7,839 nt of DNA from an uncultured Oscillibacter sp. (GTDB lineage Bacteria > Bacillota > Clostridia > Oscillospirales > Oscillospiraceae). The stretch is taken from assembly GCA_946530565.1 (NCBI GenBank), contig CAMNAE010000064.1, positions 1-7,839 on the forward strand, in the 5' to 3' direction. Positions within the stretch are counted from its first letter, which is position 1, and the number at the start of each line of letters is the position of its first letter. The notes under the pieces are model-generated. The model saw nothing but the letters and a program-made list of their open reading frames with translations. It searched no databases and was not told where the DNA came from. A program made the translations under genes and the position numbers. Positions 1 through 6,255 of this stretch are shown piece by piece.

Positions 1-1626
1 CATGACCATGCGGTCGACGCCGGGGGCGATGCCCGCGTGCGGCGGCGCGCCGTAGGTGAAGGCGTTGTACATGGCCGGGAACTTGGCCTTGACGTCATCC
101 TCGCCGAGGCGTACGAGCTCGAAGGCTTTGATCATGATCTCGGGGTCGTGGTTGCGGACCGCGCCGGAGCTGAGCTCGACGCCGTTGCACACGAGGTCGT
201 ACTGATCGGCCGTGATCGAGAGCGGGTCGATCTCGCCGCGCTCCGCCTTCAAAAACACATCGAGGCCGCCGGAGGGCATCGAGAAGGGGTTGTGGCAGAA
301 CTCGAGCTCACCGGACTCCTCGCCGATCTCGTACATCGGGAAGTCGACGATCCAGCAGAAGGCGTACTGCTCCGCGTCCATATGGCCGGGCACCGCGGCG
401 CCGAGGGTCTTGACGAGCACGCCGGCGGTCTTCTGTGCGGCGCCGAGCGTGCCGGCCGAGAGCGCGACGAAGTCGTTCGGCTTGAGGCCGAGGGCCTCCT
501 TGACGGCATCCGCGATCGGGGTGACGAACTTCGCGATGCCGCCGACGACGGCGCCGCTCTCGTCGATGCGGAACCAGTAGGGCTTGCCGCCGGAGACGAC
601 CTCGACGTCCGCGAGGGTCTTGTCGATGAACTTGCGGGTCTCGTGGAAGTCAGAGACGACGACGGCCTTGACGGTATTGCCCTCAAAGGGGCCGAAGCCG
701 CTGCTTGCAAGCGCGGCGGTCGCGTCCTTCACGCGCAGGTCGATGCGAAGGTCCGGCTTGTCGCTGCCGAAGTTCTCCATGGCCTCGCGGTAGGGGATGC
801 GCATAAAGGGCGCCGAGGACGCACGGTCGTATTTTCCGTATTTGGCGAAGATCGGGGGCAGCACGTCCTCGAGCACCGCGAAGACATCCTCCTGAGAGGC
901 GAAGGCCATCTCCATATCGAGCTGGTAGAACTCGCCGGGGGAGCGGTCGGCGCGGGCGTCCTCGTCGCGGAAGCAGGGCGCGATCTGGAAGTAGCGGTCA
1001 AAGCCCGCGGTCATTAAAAGCTGTTTGAACTGCTGCGGCGCCTGCGGCAGGGCGTAGAACTTGCCCGGGTGGTTGCGCGCGGGGACCAGATAGTCGCGCG
1101 CGCCCTCGGGAGAGGAGGCGGTCAGGATCGGGGTCGTGATCTCGAGGAAGCCGTGTGCGGTCATCGCCTGACGCAGCGCGGCGACGACCTGGCACCTGAG
1201 CACGATATTGTTTTTGACGGCCGGGTTTCTGAGATCGAGATAGCGGTACTTCAGGCGCTGTGCCTCGTCGGCATCGCGGCTGCGGTTGATGGGGAAGGGG
1301 AGCTCCTGATGCCGGCAGCGGCCGAGCACCTGCACGCTCTCGGGCACGACCTCGATATCGCCGGTCGGGATCTTCGCGTTTTTGCTGTCGCGCTCGCGCA
1401 CGCTGCCCTTGACGCTGATCGTGGACTCCTTCGTGATGCCGCGGAAGAGGTTCACCATCTCCTCGGTCTCGGCGACGATCTGCGTCGTGCCGTAGAAGTC
1501 GCGCAGCACGACAAAGGCGAGCGCGCTGCTCACGATGCGCACGTTCTCCATCCAGCCGGAAAGCTGGACCTGGGCGCCGACGTCGGAGAGGCGGAGCTCC
1601 CCGCAGGTATGGGTTCTGGATTGCAT
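1..1626 (-). CDS. aspS: Aspartyl-tRNA synthetase, class II, 3' end cut by window edge
   Basis: Charges tRNA-Asp (or tRNA-Asp plus tRNA-Asn if non-discriminating) with aspartate in the cytoplasm. I translated 542 codons; bacterial AspRS is usually about 590 residues, so roughly 50 C-terminal residues are missing. Visible parts: N-terminal OB-fold anticodon domain (about 1-105), linker YRYLDLR (128-133), a typical catalytic entry with PEGARDYLVP (173-182) and the ALPQAPQQFKQLLM segment (192-205), motif 2 FRDEDARADRSPGEFYQLD (219-237), the bacterial GAD insertion domain (about 310-415), and motif 3 GAPPHAGIAPGVDR (526-539). The ATG at 1626 is preceded by AAGGA about 9 bases upstream. It follows the SLH gene by 59 bases and is probably read from the hisS T-box promoter, perhaps with a local promoter too. 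Oddity: the OB-fold reads WMENVRIVSSALAF where E. coli has RRRDLG, so key anticodon-side residues differ. Confidence 0.97.
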   Translation of the reverse strand, partial: MQSRTHTCGELRLSDVGAQVQLSGWMENVRIVSSALAFVVLRDFYGTTQIVAETEEMVNLFRGITKESTISVKGSVRERDSKNAKIPTGDIEVVPESVQVLGRCRHQELPFPINRSRDADEAQRLKYRYLDLRNPAVKNNIVLRCQVVAALRQAMTAHGFLEITTPILTASSPEGARDYLVPARNHPGKFYALPQAPQQFKQLLMTAGFDRYFQIAPCFRDEDARADRSPGEFYQLDMEMAFASQEDVFAVLEDVLPPIFAKYGKYDRASSAPFMRIPYREAMENFGSDKPDLRIDLRVKDATAALASSGFGPFEGNTVKAVVVSDFHETRKFIDKTLADVEVVSGGKPYWFRIDESGAVVGGIAKFVTPIADAVKEALGLKPNDFVALSAGTLGAAQKTAGVLVKTLGAAVPGHMDAEQYAFCWIVDFPMYEIGEESGELEFCHNPFSMPSGGLDVFLKAERGEIDPLSITADQYDLVCNGVELSSGAVRNHDPEIMIKAFELVRLGEDDVKAKFPAMYNAFTYGAPPHAGIAPGVDRMVM

Positions 1627-1643
1627 GATGATCGATCCTTTCA

Positions 1644-1675
1644 ATTACGATTCGTAATCATTTTACAGAATTATA
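1644..1675 (-). promoter_or_regulatory. Possible aspS promoter -10 and palindromic operator-like site
   Basis: The AT-rich gap before aspS holds a perfect TATAAT on the minus strand (1670-1675), but no good -35 at 17 bases upstream. About a dozen bases downstream lies a perfect inverted repeat, ATTACG-ATT-CGTAAT (1644-1658). If the -10 is used, transcription would start near 1663 and the palindrome would cover roughly +5 to +19, a position where a bound protein could block transcription. The alternative is that both are chance patterns in AT-rich spacer. I cannot assign the palindrome to a known regulator. Confidence 0.3.
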
Positions 1676-1685
1676 CAAATTTTGA

Positions 1686-3296
1686 TTAATTTCCGCTGAA
1701 GAAGCGGTATTGCGCGGCGGCGTCGGCGATCGAGATGGTCTCAAGCAGAGGCAGCGTCTCGACGACGGCCGCGTCTGCCCAGCCCTGGATCTCGATCTGG
1801 GGCGGGATCTCGCTGACCTGGCGCGAGAGCTCGCCGCTCATGAGCGGGTTCAGACGCAGGAAGATGAAGTAGTACCCCTCCTCGGTGAGCACCGGTGTGA
1901 CCTGGCCCAGGGGGGTCTCAGTCAGCGCATCGCGGTTTTTGCCCGCAAAAGAGCTCAGAGACAGAAGCTGCGGATCGGCGTAGCCGTCGGTGTATTTATA
2001 GATCAGGTACTGCACGAAGTCCGGCTCGTCGAGGTGGTTGACCATCTCAGAGCGGATGAGCTGCAGCTGCGCGCGCAGCGCGCTGTCGGAGTCATAGCCG
2101 CGTGCGAGCGCAAGCGTCTGTCCGTAGACGTAACCGGAATCCTCAAGAAGCCGGGTCATCTCGGTCGAGGAGAGCGGATGTGCCGCGGCCATGTTCTCAA
2201 GCAGGGCTGCTGCGGTGCCGATCTGCTCCTGCAGCGCGGCGCTGTAGCCGTAGGGCGCCGCGGTCTCGGCGATCAGCGACTTCTGCGCGCGTGTTAAGGG
2301 ATAATCCTTTTCATGCTGCAGAAGTACAGCGATCCGCGTGACCTCGTCGATCGTGTCGCTGAGGATCTTGGCGCTCTCCGAGAGTCCGCCGCGGTCACTG
2401 GTAAGATAGTTGAGGTGCGCCTCCGGAATGAAGCAGCGTTCGACTAAGTAGGCGGCGAAGCTGTCCCAGAAGCTGTCGTCTAAGTAGTAGGCCTCGTATT
2501 CATCGGGGTAGGCGTCGATGATCGCGTCGGACCAGGCGTCTTCGCGCGCTTCGATCTGCCCGGTCAGATACCAGGTGAAGAGCTCGGCCGAGACCGGGGC
2601 GCCGTTGACGGTGAAGAGCGTCTCATCACCCTTGAGCCCGAGCAGGCTCTCGCTCGCAGACCAGGGCCTGAGCGTGTACTTCAGCCGCGTTTCGGGGAGC
2701 AGAATGCGCGCAAGCAGAGCCGCCGCCTGGCCGCGGCTGAGCCTGTCCTCCGAGCGGAAGGTGCCGTAGGGATCGACGCCTGCGAGCACGCCTGCGCGGT
2801 AGAAGCGCAGGACCTCGAGCGTCTCGGTGTCCGGCAGCTGCTCAATGCGGTTGAGCTCCGGGAGCTGCTCCTTCGGCACGATGTCCGAGAGCAGGAGCAA
2901 AAAGTTCCCGCGCGAGCAGGGCGCGTTTGCGATCTCCGGGAAACGGGAGAGCGCGTTTTCGAGGTAGTGCGGTGAGCGGTTTGGATCCTCGCAGATCTTC
3001 ATCAGGCGGTCAGCGGCGCTTTGATACCATGGCTCTGAGACCGGCAGGGCAGGGGAGAGGCCCGAGAGCACGGCGTCGAGCCGGGCACACAGGACGATCA
3101 CCTGCGCGTAAGTCAGCGTGCCCTCAGGGCCAAAACGTCCATCGCCCACGCCCTCCATGAGCCCGCGGTCGGCGCAGACCGCGACGCTCTCTTCGCACCA
3201 GAGCCCCGCGGTATCCTGAAACGCTGCCGCGGAGGCGGCAACGAGAAAGACCGGCAGAATCAGCAGGAGACAGATCGCGGTTTGAATACGGCGCAT
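1686..3296 (-). CDS. Secreted SLH-domain protein with degenerate PrsA/SurA-like C-terminal region
   Basis: 536 residues, exported and probably bound to the cell wall. Residues 1-24 form a signal peptide: MRRIQ, a hydrophobic core LLLILPVFLVA, and likely cleavage near ASA-A. Three SLH-like repeats follow: about 28-75 (ADRGLMEGVGDGRFGPEGTL is typical), a weak one about 88-140, and 156-205 (AGVLAGVDPYGTFRSEDRLS). SLH domains usually bind secondary cell-wall polymers. Residues 228-300 (FTVNGAPVSAELFTWYL) resemble the N-terminal helical part of SurA/PrsA chaperones. Residues 457-482 (ALTETPLGQVTPVLTEEGYYFIFL) resemble the last part of a parvulin domain, but the catalytic first half is not recognisable. 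I chose the ATG at 3296 over one 16 codons upstream because AGGAGG sits 4 bases before it and the signal peptide begins there. It lies between hisS and aspS, 75 and 59 bases away. The foldase role is inference. Confidence 0.85.
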   Translation of the reverse strand: MRRIQTAICLLLILPVFLVAASAAAFQDTAGLWCEESVAVCADRGLMEGVGDGRFGPEGTLTYAQVIVLCARLDAVLSGLSPALPVSEPWYQSAADRLMKICEDPNRSPHYLENALSRFPEIANAPCSRGNFLLLLSDIVPKEQLPELNRIEQLPDTETLEVLRFYRAGVLAGVDPYGTFRSEDRLSRGQAAALLARILLPETRLKYTLRPWSASESLLGLKGDETLFTVNGAPVSAELFTWYLTGQIEAREDAWSDAIIDAYPDEYEAYYLDDSFWDSFAAYLVERCFIPEAHLNYLTSDRGGLSESAKILSDTIDEVTRIAVLLQHEKDYPLTRAQKSLIAETAAPYGYSAALQEQIGTAAALLENMAAAHPLSSTEMTRLLEDSGYVYGQTLALARGYDSDSALRAQLQLIRSEMVNHLDEPDFVQYLIYKYTDGYADPQLLSLSSFAGKNRDALTETPLGQVTPVLTEEGYYFIFLRLNPLMSGELSRQVSEIPPQIEIQGWADAAVVETLPLLETISIADAAAQYRFFSGN

Positions 3297-3300
3297 ATGA

Positions 3301-3331
3301 CCTCCTTTTTGATCGGAATCACGCTCCGATC
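3301..3331 (-). promoter_or_regulatory. Shine-Dalgarno and adjacent hairpin before the SLH gene
   Basis: The strong ribosome-binding site AGGAGG (3301-3306) is 4 bases from the ATG and fixes the start at 3296. Just 5' of it in the mRNA lies a perfect 7-bp inverted repeat, GATCGGA-7 nt-TCCGATC (3311-3331), separated from the site by only four A residues. No U-run follows, so it is not a terminator. It could mark an mRNA processing site or modulate ribosome access, which is inference. Confidence 0.5.
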
Positions 3332-3371
3332 TGTTGAATATCATGAAAATATTGCAATTTGTAATGGTTTT

Positions 3372-4730
3372 TCAGCGTTCCAAAATGACATTGCCCTTCT
3401 CAAGCTCGGCAAGGCCGGCCTTGATGCGGTAGATCGTTGCGTCGGGCTCAAGGCGGGTCTGTTCACCGCTCGTCATATCCTTGCAGCTCACCACACCGTC
3501 TTTGAGCTCGTCCTCACCGAGGAAGCAGACATAGGGTATGCGGAGCTTGTCGGCATAGGAGATCTTCTGCTTGAACTTCTTCTGTTCGCCGTGGAGCATG
3601 GCACGGATGCCATTGTCGCGAAGGCGCGTTGCGAACGCGATGGCGCTGGACAGATCGTCGGTCATCGGCAGGATCAGCACGTCTGCCGGAGCGGTCGGGA
3701 GCTCGGGGTTCAGCATGCCCTGCTCGCCGAGCACGTAGAAAAGCCGCGTCAGCCCAATCGAGATGCCCGCGCCCGGGAGCTGGCGGTCGGTGTAGTATTC
3801 GGCGAGATTGTCGTAGCGGCCGCCGGAGCAGACGGAGCCGATCTCCGGGTGGTCGAGCAGGGTCGTCTCATAGACGGTGCCGGTGTAGTAGTCAAGTCCG
3901 CGCGCGATCGTGAGGTCGACCGCGAAGTTCTCCTCCGGAACACCGAAGTCCTTCAGGTAGCGCACGACGGTTTTGAGCTCGGCGAGGCCCTCGTCGAAGG
4001 TCTCGTTTTTGCCCTGGTACTGGCCGAGCGCGTTCAGGACCGTCTCGTTGCTGCCCTGGATGCCGATGAAGCGGAGGATCTCATCGGCTGTTTCGGCGTC
4101 GAGCCCGAGGTCCTCTTTCAGGAGCAGGGCGACCTTTTCGGGGCCGATCTTGTCGAGCTTGTCGACGGTGCGCATGATGTCGCCGGAGCGCTCGGAGGCG
4201 CCGAGGAGCGCATAGAAGCCGTTTAAGATCTTGCGGTTGTTCACGCGGATCTGGAAGCGTTTGAGGCCCAGGCGGGAAAAGACGCGGTAGATGATCGCGG
4301 GGATCTCGGCCTCGTTGAGGATCGAGAGTTTTCCGTCGCCGATCACGTCGATATCCGCCTGATAGAACTCGCGGAAGCGGCCGCGCTGGGCGCGCTCGCC
4401 GCGGTAGACCTTGCCGATCTGATAGCGGCGGAAGGGGAAGGTGAGCTCGTTGTAGTGGAGCGCGACGTATTTGGCCAGCGGGACCGTGAGGTCGAAGCGC
4501 AGCGACAGGTCGGCGTCGCCCTTCTGGAAGCGGTAGATCTGTTTCTCGGTCTCGCCGCCGCCCTTGGCAAGCAGCACCTCGCTCGATTCGATGATCGGGG
4601 TGTCGAGCGGGGTGAAGCCATAGAGGGAATAGGTCTCACGCAGAACGGACATGATCCGTTCCATCTGCTGCTGCGGCGCGGGCAGCAGCTCCATAAATCC
4701 GGACAGTGTCCGCGGGGTCATGGTAGGCAT
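3372..4730 (-). CDS. hisS: Histidyl-tRNA synthetase
   Basis: Attaches histidine to tRNA-His in the cytoplasm. 452 residues, slightly longer than the usual 420-430. Class II core signs: motif 1 region GFTPLDTPIIESSEVL (38-53), LSLRFDLTVPLAKY (76-88), motif 2 RYQIGKVYRGERAQRGRFREF (within 102-122), the HisRS-specific HisA motif ARGLDYYTGTVYE (276-288), SGGRYDNL (302-309), and motif 3 GAGISIGLTRLF (320-331). The C-terminal alpha/beta anticodon-binding domain runs from about 345 to the end (VLILPM at 351-356). The ATG at 4730 is preferred over the one at 4721 because AAGGAG ends 11 bases upstream and the second ATG would be about 20 away. It sits directly behind a T-box leader; the next gene starts 75 bases after its stop. 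The T-box appears tuned to tRNA-Asp and not tRNA-His (see findings). Confidence 0.98.
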   Translation of the reverse strand: MPTMTPRTLSGFMELLPAPQQQMERIMSVLRETYSLYGFTPLDTPIIESSEVLLAKGGGETEKQIYRFQKGDADLSLRFDLTVPLAKYVALHYNELTFPFRRYQIGKVYRGERAQRGRFREFYQADIDVIGDGKLSILNEAEIPAIIYRVFSRLGLKRFQIRVNNRKILNGFYALLGASERSGDIMRTVDKLDKIGPEKVALLLKEDLGLDAETADEILRFIGIQGSNETVLNALGQYQGKNETFDEGLAELKTVVRYLKDFGVPEENFAVDLTIARGLDYYTGTVYETTLLDHPEIGSVCSGGRYDNLAEYYTDRQLPGAGISIGLTRLFYVLGEQGMLNPELPTAPADVLILPMTDDLSSAIAFATRLRDNGIRAMLHGEQKKFKQKISYADKLRIPYVCFLGEDELKDGVVSCKDMTSGEQTRLEPDATIYRIKAGLAELEKGNVILER

Positions 4731-4749
4731 GGTATCGATTTCTCCTTAC

Positions 4750-4789
4750 AAAAAAATGCTCTCATCCCAAAACGCTTTGGGACGAGAGC
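4750..4789 (-). terminator. Intrinsic terminator of the T-box leader
   Basis: A 14-bp stem pairs 4789-4776 with 4771-4758 (one G-U pair), has a 4-nt loop and is followed, after one A, by seven T residues (4756-4750). The 5' arm contains CGUCCCAAA, which the antiterminator also uses, so the two structures are mutually exclusive, as expected for a T-box switch. It lies just upstream of the hisS ribosome-binding site (4747-4742). Confidence 0.95.
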
Positions 4790-4972
4790 GCGTTCGCTTT
4801 CGTGGTGCCACCCAAATTCAGGGCATAGTGCCCCCTTAGTCCCCAATTGTGCGTGGGGGCGCATTCCGCTCCGCCGCTGTCCTTCATCTGCCGCGGCGGG
4901 ACCGCTCTCAGCCCTGCGGTCTTCTCTGTGGCGCCTTCTGACAGATTACTGTGTCGGCTTCCTCACGGAAGT
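4750..4972 (-). promoter_or_regulatory. T-box riboswitch leader, predicted to read tRNA-Asp
   Basis: Complete tRNA-sensing antitermination leader, read on the minus strand. Stem I base: UUCCGU (4970-4965) with GCGGAA (4869-4864). A GA-rich k-turn-like loop follows, then GCCG (4958-4955) with CGGC (4876-4873). Specifier loop: 5' side acacAGUA (4954-4947), 3' side GAAGGACAG (4885-4877), the expected AGUA/GAA loop-E pairing, capped by AUCUGUC (4946-4940) with GGCAGAU (4892-4886). Upper stem: GGCG (4935-4932) with CGCC (4898-4895), then GACCGC (4921-4916) with GCGGUC (4905-4900) around a 10-nt loop. A stem III-like hairpin GGGCA/UGCCC lies at 4833-4821. T-box: UUUGGG (4816-4811), 7-nt bulge UGGCACC (4810-4804), ACG (4803-4801), pairing with CGU (4784-4782) and CCCAAA (4781-4776). 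Best specifier is GAC (4881-4879). Uncharged tRNA stabilises the antiterminator and allows hisS transcription. Confidence 0.95.
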
Positions 4973-4978
4973 GGCTCT

Positions 4979-5007
4979 ATTGTATGCGGTTCTGCCCGCT
5001 TTGTCAA
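4979..5007 (-). promoter_or_regulatory. Consensus housekeeping-sigma promoter for the T-box/hisS unit
   Basis: TTGACA (5002-5007) and TACAAT (4979-4984) are separated by exactly 17 bases; the -35 matches consensus fully and the -10 at 5 of 6 positions. Transcription should start near 4972, immediately before Stem I. The TGA inside the -35 hexamer (5004-5006) is also the stop codon of the upstream MgsA-like gene, so the promoter overlaps that reading frame's end. Confidence 0.93.
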
Positions 5008-5417
5008 GCGATGGGTCTGCGCTGCGGGTTGACGACCGTGCGCCAGTCCAGATCGCCCCGTGCAAGGCCAAGGATCAGCATTTCGGCGGTCGCGATGTTG
5101 CTCGCAAACGGGACATTGTTCCGGTCGCACAGGCGGGAGATGTACGCCAGATCCGGCTGACGCGCCTCGTTCGACGGGTCGTTGAAGAACAGCACCAGAT
5201 CGAACTCGTTGTAGGCGATGCGTGCGCCGATCTGCTGGCTGCCGCCGTGCGCGTAGGTCAGGAAGCAGTGCACCTTCAGTCCGGTCGCGTCTGCTACCAT
5301 GTGACCGGTCGTATTGGTAGCGTAGAGCTGATGCTTGGAGAGAATCCCTGCGTAGGCGGTGCAGAACTGTACCATCAGTTCTTTTTTGTTGTCGTGAGAC
5401 ATAAGTGCGATGTTCAC
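5004..5417 (-). CDS. MgsA-family protein (methylglyoxal synthase fold) lacking catalytic residues
   Basis: 137 residues, close to the 120-155 usual for methylglyoxal synthase, which converts dihydroxyacetone phosphate to methylglyoxal and phosphate. The fold is clear: MNIALMSHDNKKE (1-13), LYATNTTGH (31-39), HGGSQQIGAR (57-66), VLFFNDP (75-81), a long SNIATAEMLI helix (106-115), and the common clostridial ending DLDWRTVVNP. Phosphate-site residues K12, T34, T36 and T37 are kept, as are D9, D80 and D89. However, the catalytic Asp (Asp71 in E. coli, in GGDQQ) is Ser60, the SG before it is TY (54-55), and the His before PD (His98 in E. coli) is absent with one residue deleted. Enzyme activity is therefore doubtful. 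The start is GTG at 5417 with AGGAG 6 bases upstream. The stop overlaps the hisS promoter; the MinD-like gene ends 46 bases upstream. Confidence 0.9.
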   Translation of the reverse strand: MNIALMSHDNKKELMVQFCTAYAGILSKHQLYATNTTGHMVADATGLKVHCFLTYAHGGSQQIGARIAYNEFDLVLFFNDPSNEARQPDLAYISRLCDRNNVPFASNIATAEMLILGLARGDLDWRTVVNPQRRPIA

Positions 5418-5423
5418 AGGCGG

Positions 5424-5428
5424 CTCCT
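5424..5428 (-). promoter_or_regulatory. Shine-Dalgarno fixing the GTG start of the MgsA-like gene
   Basis: AGGAG lies 6 bases before the GTG at 5417. The reading frame stays open 70 codons further upstream, but that extension overlaps the MinD-like gene and has no family similarity. The alignment with MgsA proteins begins exactly at (V/M)NIAL, so GTG is the supported start. Confidence 0.8.
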
Positions 5429-5463
5429 TTCTTTTGATAGTTTTGAAGGCTTTGCGTTGAATA

Positions 5464-6210
5464 TCAATGGATCCGCAGCAGCGGCGCACGCCGCCCCTGC
5501 AGACGATTGGCGATATTGTGATAGGCTTTGGCGGCCTTGCTGCCGCTCGCAAGAAAGCTTTTGACGCCCCGCGGTGACATGCTGAGCACCGATGGATCGT
5601 CGGGCACGAGGCCGAGCAGCGGGGCACCGACGGCGTCGATCGCGTCGTCGATGTTGGTGTTCGTGTACTTGATCACCTTTCCGGAGACCCGGTTGACCAC
5701 GAGATGCAGCTGCCCGTCGGGGATGTGGGAGAGCGCCATGACCGCGCGCTGCGCGTTTCTTAAGGAGAGAAAGTCTGCCGTGCTCAAAACGACCGCGCGG
5801 TCTGCGTGGGTGGCTGCGAGCTGAAAGCCCAGCTCCAGTCCGGCAGGTGCGTCCAAAAAGCAGTAGTCGTACTCCTCGCGAACGGCGTCGAGCAGTCGGC
5901 CCATATCGTCCGGTGTGATATCGACCGGGAATTGTCCGCTCGGCGCGGTCAGAAGATAAAGTCCTGAGATCTCATGACTTTCGGCCACAGCGTCGGATAA
6001 GGAACAGGTCCCGCGACAGACATCGCTGAAATCCATGAGGACGGAGTCTGTGAGTCCGAGGGGCAGGTCGAGGTTCCTGAGGGCAATGTCACAGTCGATG
6101 CACAGCACTTTTTTGCCGTCCATGGCGATCGAAGCCGCGGCTGCCGATGTAAATGATGTTTTGCCTGTGCCGCCCTTTCCGGAGACGACGGCGATACACT
6201 CTCCTGTCAT
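5464..6210 (-). CDS. MinD-like deviant Walker A ATPase without C-terminal membrane helix
   Basis: 248 residues; MinD is usually 260-270. Deviant Walker A GKGGTGKTS (11-19) has the signature Lys12 and the catalytic Lys17. Switch I is IDCDIALRNLDLPLGL (38-53), where LRNLDL is the MinD signature. Switch II/Walker B is FLDAPAGLELGF (118-129). The nucleotide-base region VVNRVSGK (171-178) and GLVPDDPSVLSMS (200-212) also match MinD. MinD dimerises with ATP on the membrane and recruits MinC to position division. Here the protein stops at AYHNIANRLQGRRAPLLRIH, just where the amphipathic membrane-targeting helix should follow, and neither minC nor minE is adjacent. The ATG at 6210 has AGGTGA about 8 bases upstream. 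It lies 45 bases after rsmG and 46 before the MgsA-like gene, suggesting one operon. It could instead be a ParA/FlhG-like regulator; division-site function is unproven. Confidence 0.88.
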   Translation of the reverse strand: MTGECIAVVSGKGGTGKTSFTSAAAASIAMDGKKVLCIDCDIALRNLDLPLGLTDSVLMDFSDVCRGTCSLSDAVAESHEISGLYLLTAPSGQFPVDITPDDMGRLLDAVREEYDYCFLDAPAGLELGFQLAATHADRAVVLSTADFLSLRNAQRAVMALSHIPDGQLHLVVNRVSGKVIKYTNTNIDDAIDAVGAPLLGLVPDDPSVLSMSPRGVKSFLASGSKAAKAYHNIANRLQGRRAPLLRIH

Positions 6211-6255
6211 GCTATACTCACCTGCACTTCATAATAACATATTTACTACCTTGTT

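Noticed and set aside
37..1017. Long plus-strand open frame (326 codons)
   Set aside because: It lies entirely antisense to aspS, whose protein motifs are unmistakable; the translation is an Asp/Glu/Arg/Val-rich shadow typical of GC-rich codon use, with no recognisable domain.
4877..4885. Alternative specifier readings GGA, ACA or CAG in the T-box loop
   Set aside because: GGA and ACA would pair with tRNA-Gly and tRNA-Thr, whose discriminators do not fit UGGC. CAG (Gln) fits G73 but abuts the closing helix without the usual spacer purine and has no matching downstream gene.
3282..5564. Plus-strand open frames at 3282-4226 and 4455-5564
   Set aside because: They are antisense to hisS, to the T-box leader and to the MinD-like/MgsA-like genes, and have no domain similarity.
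5418..5627. 70-codon N-terminal extension of the MgsA-like frame
   Set aside because: It overlaps the MinD-like coding region in another frame and lacks family similarity. The GTG with AGGAG at the MgsA boundary is better; only the last part of the extension is kept as a low-interest frameshift idea.
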